From Pseudorhodoferax sp. Leaf267 (GTDB lineage: Bacteria > Pseudomonadota > Gammaproteobacteria > Burkholderiales > Burkholderiaceae_C), in NCBI RefSeq assembly GCF_001422405.1, contig NZ_LMMV01000022.1, forward strand, positions 62,665-126,664: a DNA stretch of 64,000 nucleotides, read 5' to 3'. The position numbers and the translations under genes are program-made. Positions within the stretch are counted from its first letter, which is position 1. Every line of letters begins with the position of its first letter. A model generated the notes under the pieces. It saw only the letters and a list, made by a program, of their open reading frames with translations. It had not been told where the DNA came from and ran no database searches. This document shows positions 63,630 through 64,000 of this stretch, piece by piece.

Positions 63630-64000
63630 ATGGCCCTGATCCCCGCCACCATCCTGACCGGCTTTCTCGGCTCGGGCAAAACCACGCTGCTCAAGCGCGT
63701 GCTGACCGAGGCCCACGGCCAGAAGATCGCCGTCATCGAAAACGAATTCGGCGAAGAGAACATCGACAACGAGATCCTGGTCTCCGAGCCCGGCGAGCAG
63801 ATCATCCAGCTCAACAACGGCTGCGTGTGCTGCTCGATCCGCGAAGACCTGCGCTCCACGCTGGCCCTCCTGGCCGAGAAGAAGCGCAAGGGCGAGCTGG
63901 ACTTCGAGCGCGTGGTCATCGAGACCACCGGCTTGGCCGACCCTGGCCCCGTGGCGCAGACCTTCTTCATGGACGACGAGATCGCCGAGAGTTATCTGCT
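63630..64000 (+). CDS. CobW/YjiA-family GTPase, N-terminal part (runs off window)
   Basis: The first 123 codons of a G3E GTPase are present; the gene continues beyond base 64000. It has Walker A GFLGSGKTT at 11-19, a metal-binding CxCC motif at 65-68 (GCVCC) and the switch region IETTGLADPGP. This family includes zinc metallochaperones (ZigA/ZNG1-like) and CobW. The CxCC motif and ENEFGEENID match the YjiA/zinc-chaperone type. No Zur box was recognised in the 87-base upstream gap. Confidence 0.88.
   Translation, partial: MALIPATILTGFLGSGKTTLLKRVLTEAHGQKIAVIENEFGEENIDNEILVSEPGEQIIQLNNGCVCCSIREDLRSTLALLAEKKRKGELDFERVVIETTGLADPGPVAQTFFMDDEIAESYL

Overview
The window is about 64 kb of very GC-rich bacterial chromosome, tightly packed with genes and with few gaps over 300 bases. 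The gene complement points to a betaproteobacterium of the order Burkholderiales, most likely family Comamonadaceae. The pointers are a DUF4148 exported protein, a stand-alone Bug/TctC binding protein, an LIV-type ABC operon with fused subunits, a betaproteobacterial-type RNase P RNA and the dapF-DUF484-xerC block. This placement rests on gene content only. No tRNA, rRNA operon, IS element, prophage or CRISPR array was seen.

Layout. 0-10 kb: a LysR fragment, a DedA-rhodanese protein, an EamA exporter, an MtfA-like peptidase, an ABC exporter, yciA, a CoA-binding protein, a frameshifted metY overlapping an acyl-CoA synthetase, a small ferredoxin and a crotonase. 10-15.3 kb: a HypT-like LysR regulator and the gltIJKL glutamate/aspartate importer. 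15.3-19.4 kb: rnk behind a possible attenuator, a complete TRAP importer and allA. 19.4-35.3 kb: an accessory nitrogen-scavenging region. It holds a Dpp-type ABC operon ending in an amidase, a carbamoyl-amino-acid hydrolase-like enzyme, a DadA-like oxidase, LysR and IclR regulators, a Bug binding protein, a second amidase and an M20 peptidase. 35.4-49.5 kb: housekeeping genes (pyrC, NYN protein, DUF3025, htpX, DUF4148, flavin reductase, MBL hydrolase, FAD protein, aspartoacylase-like protein, two J-domain paralogues, cysK, rnpB, a degenerate pseudouridine-synthase-like protein, a catalase-like peroxidase). 49.6-56.8 kb: a second catabolic/transport module (flavin reductase, GntR, polysaccharide deacetylase, divergent LIV-type ABC importer with a LivM-LivG-LivF triple fusion). 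56.8-64 kb: a HEPN-MNT pair, a Nudix-MBL fusion, dapF-DUF484-xerC, a small membrane protein, rlmI and the start of a CobW GTPase.

How it fits together. Much of the window imports and breaks down amino acids, peptides and amides. The binding-protein genes of all three ABC importers have a sigma-54 type -24/-12 element upstream (TGGCAT, with GG-N10-GC spacing). All three also have a hairpin between the binding-protein gene and the first permease gene. The dyad ATCGAT-N-ATCGAT occurs both at the iclR promoter and in the divergent Dpp/hydrolase promoter region, suggesting one IclR regulon. Three GntR-like boxes at an exact 23-bp period lie upstream of the LIV promoter. Together these suggest nitrogen-starvation control with substrate-specific local regulators. 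The regulatory reading is inference from motifs; the motifs themselves are directly visible.
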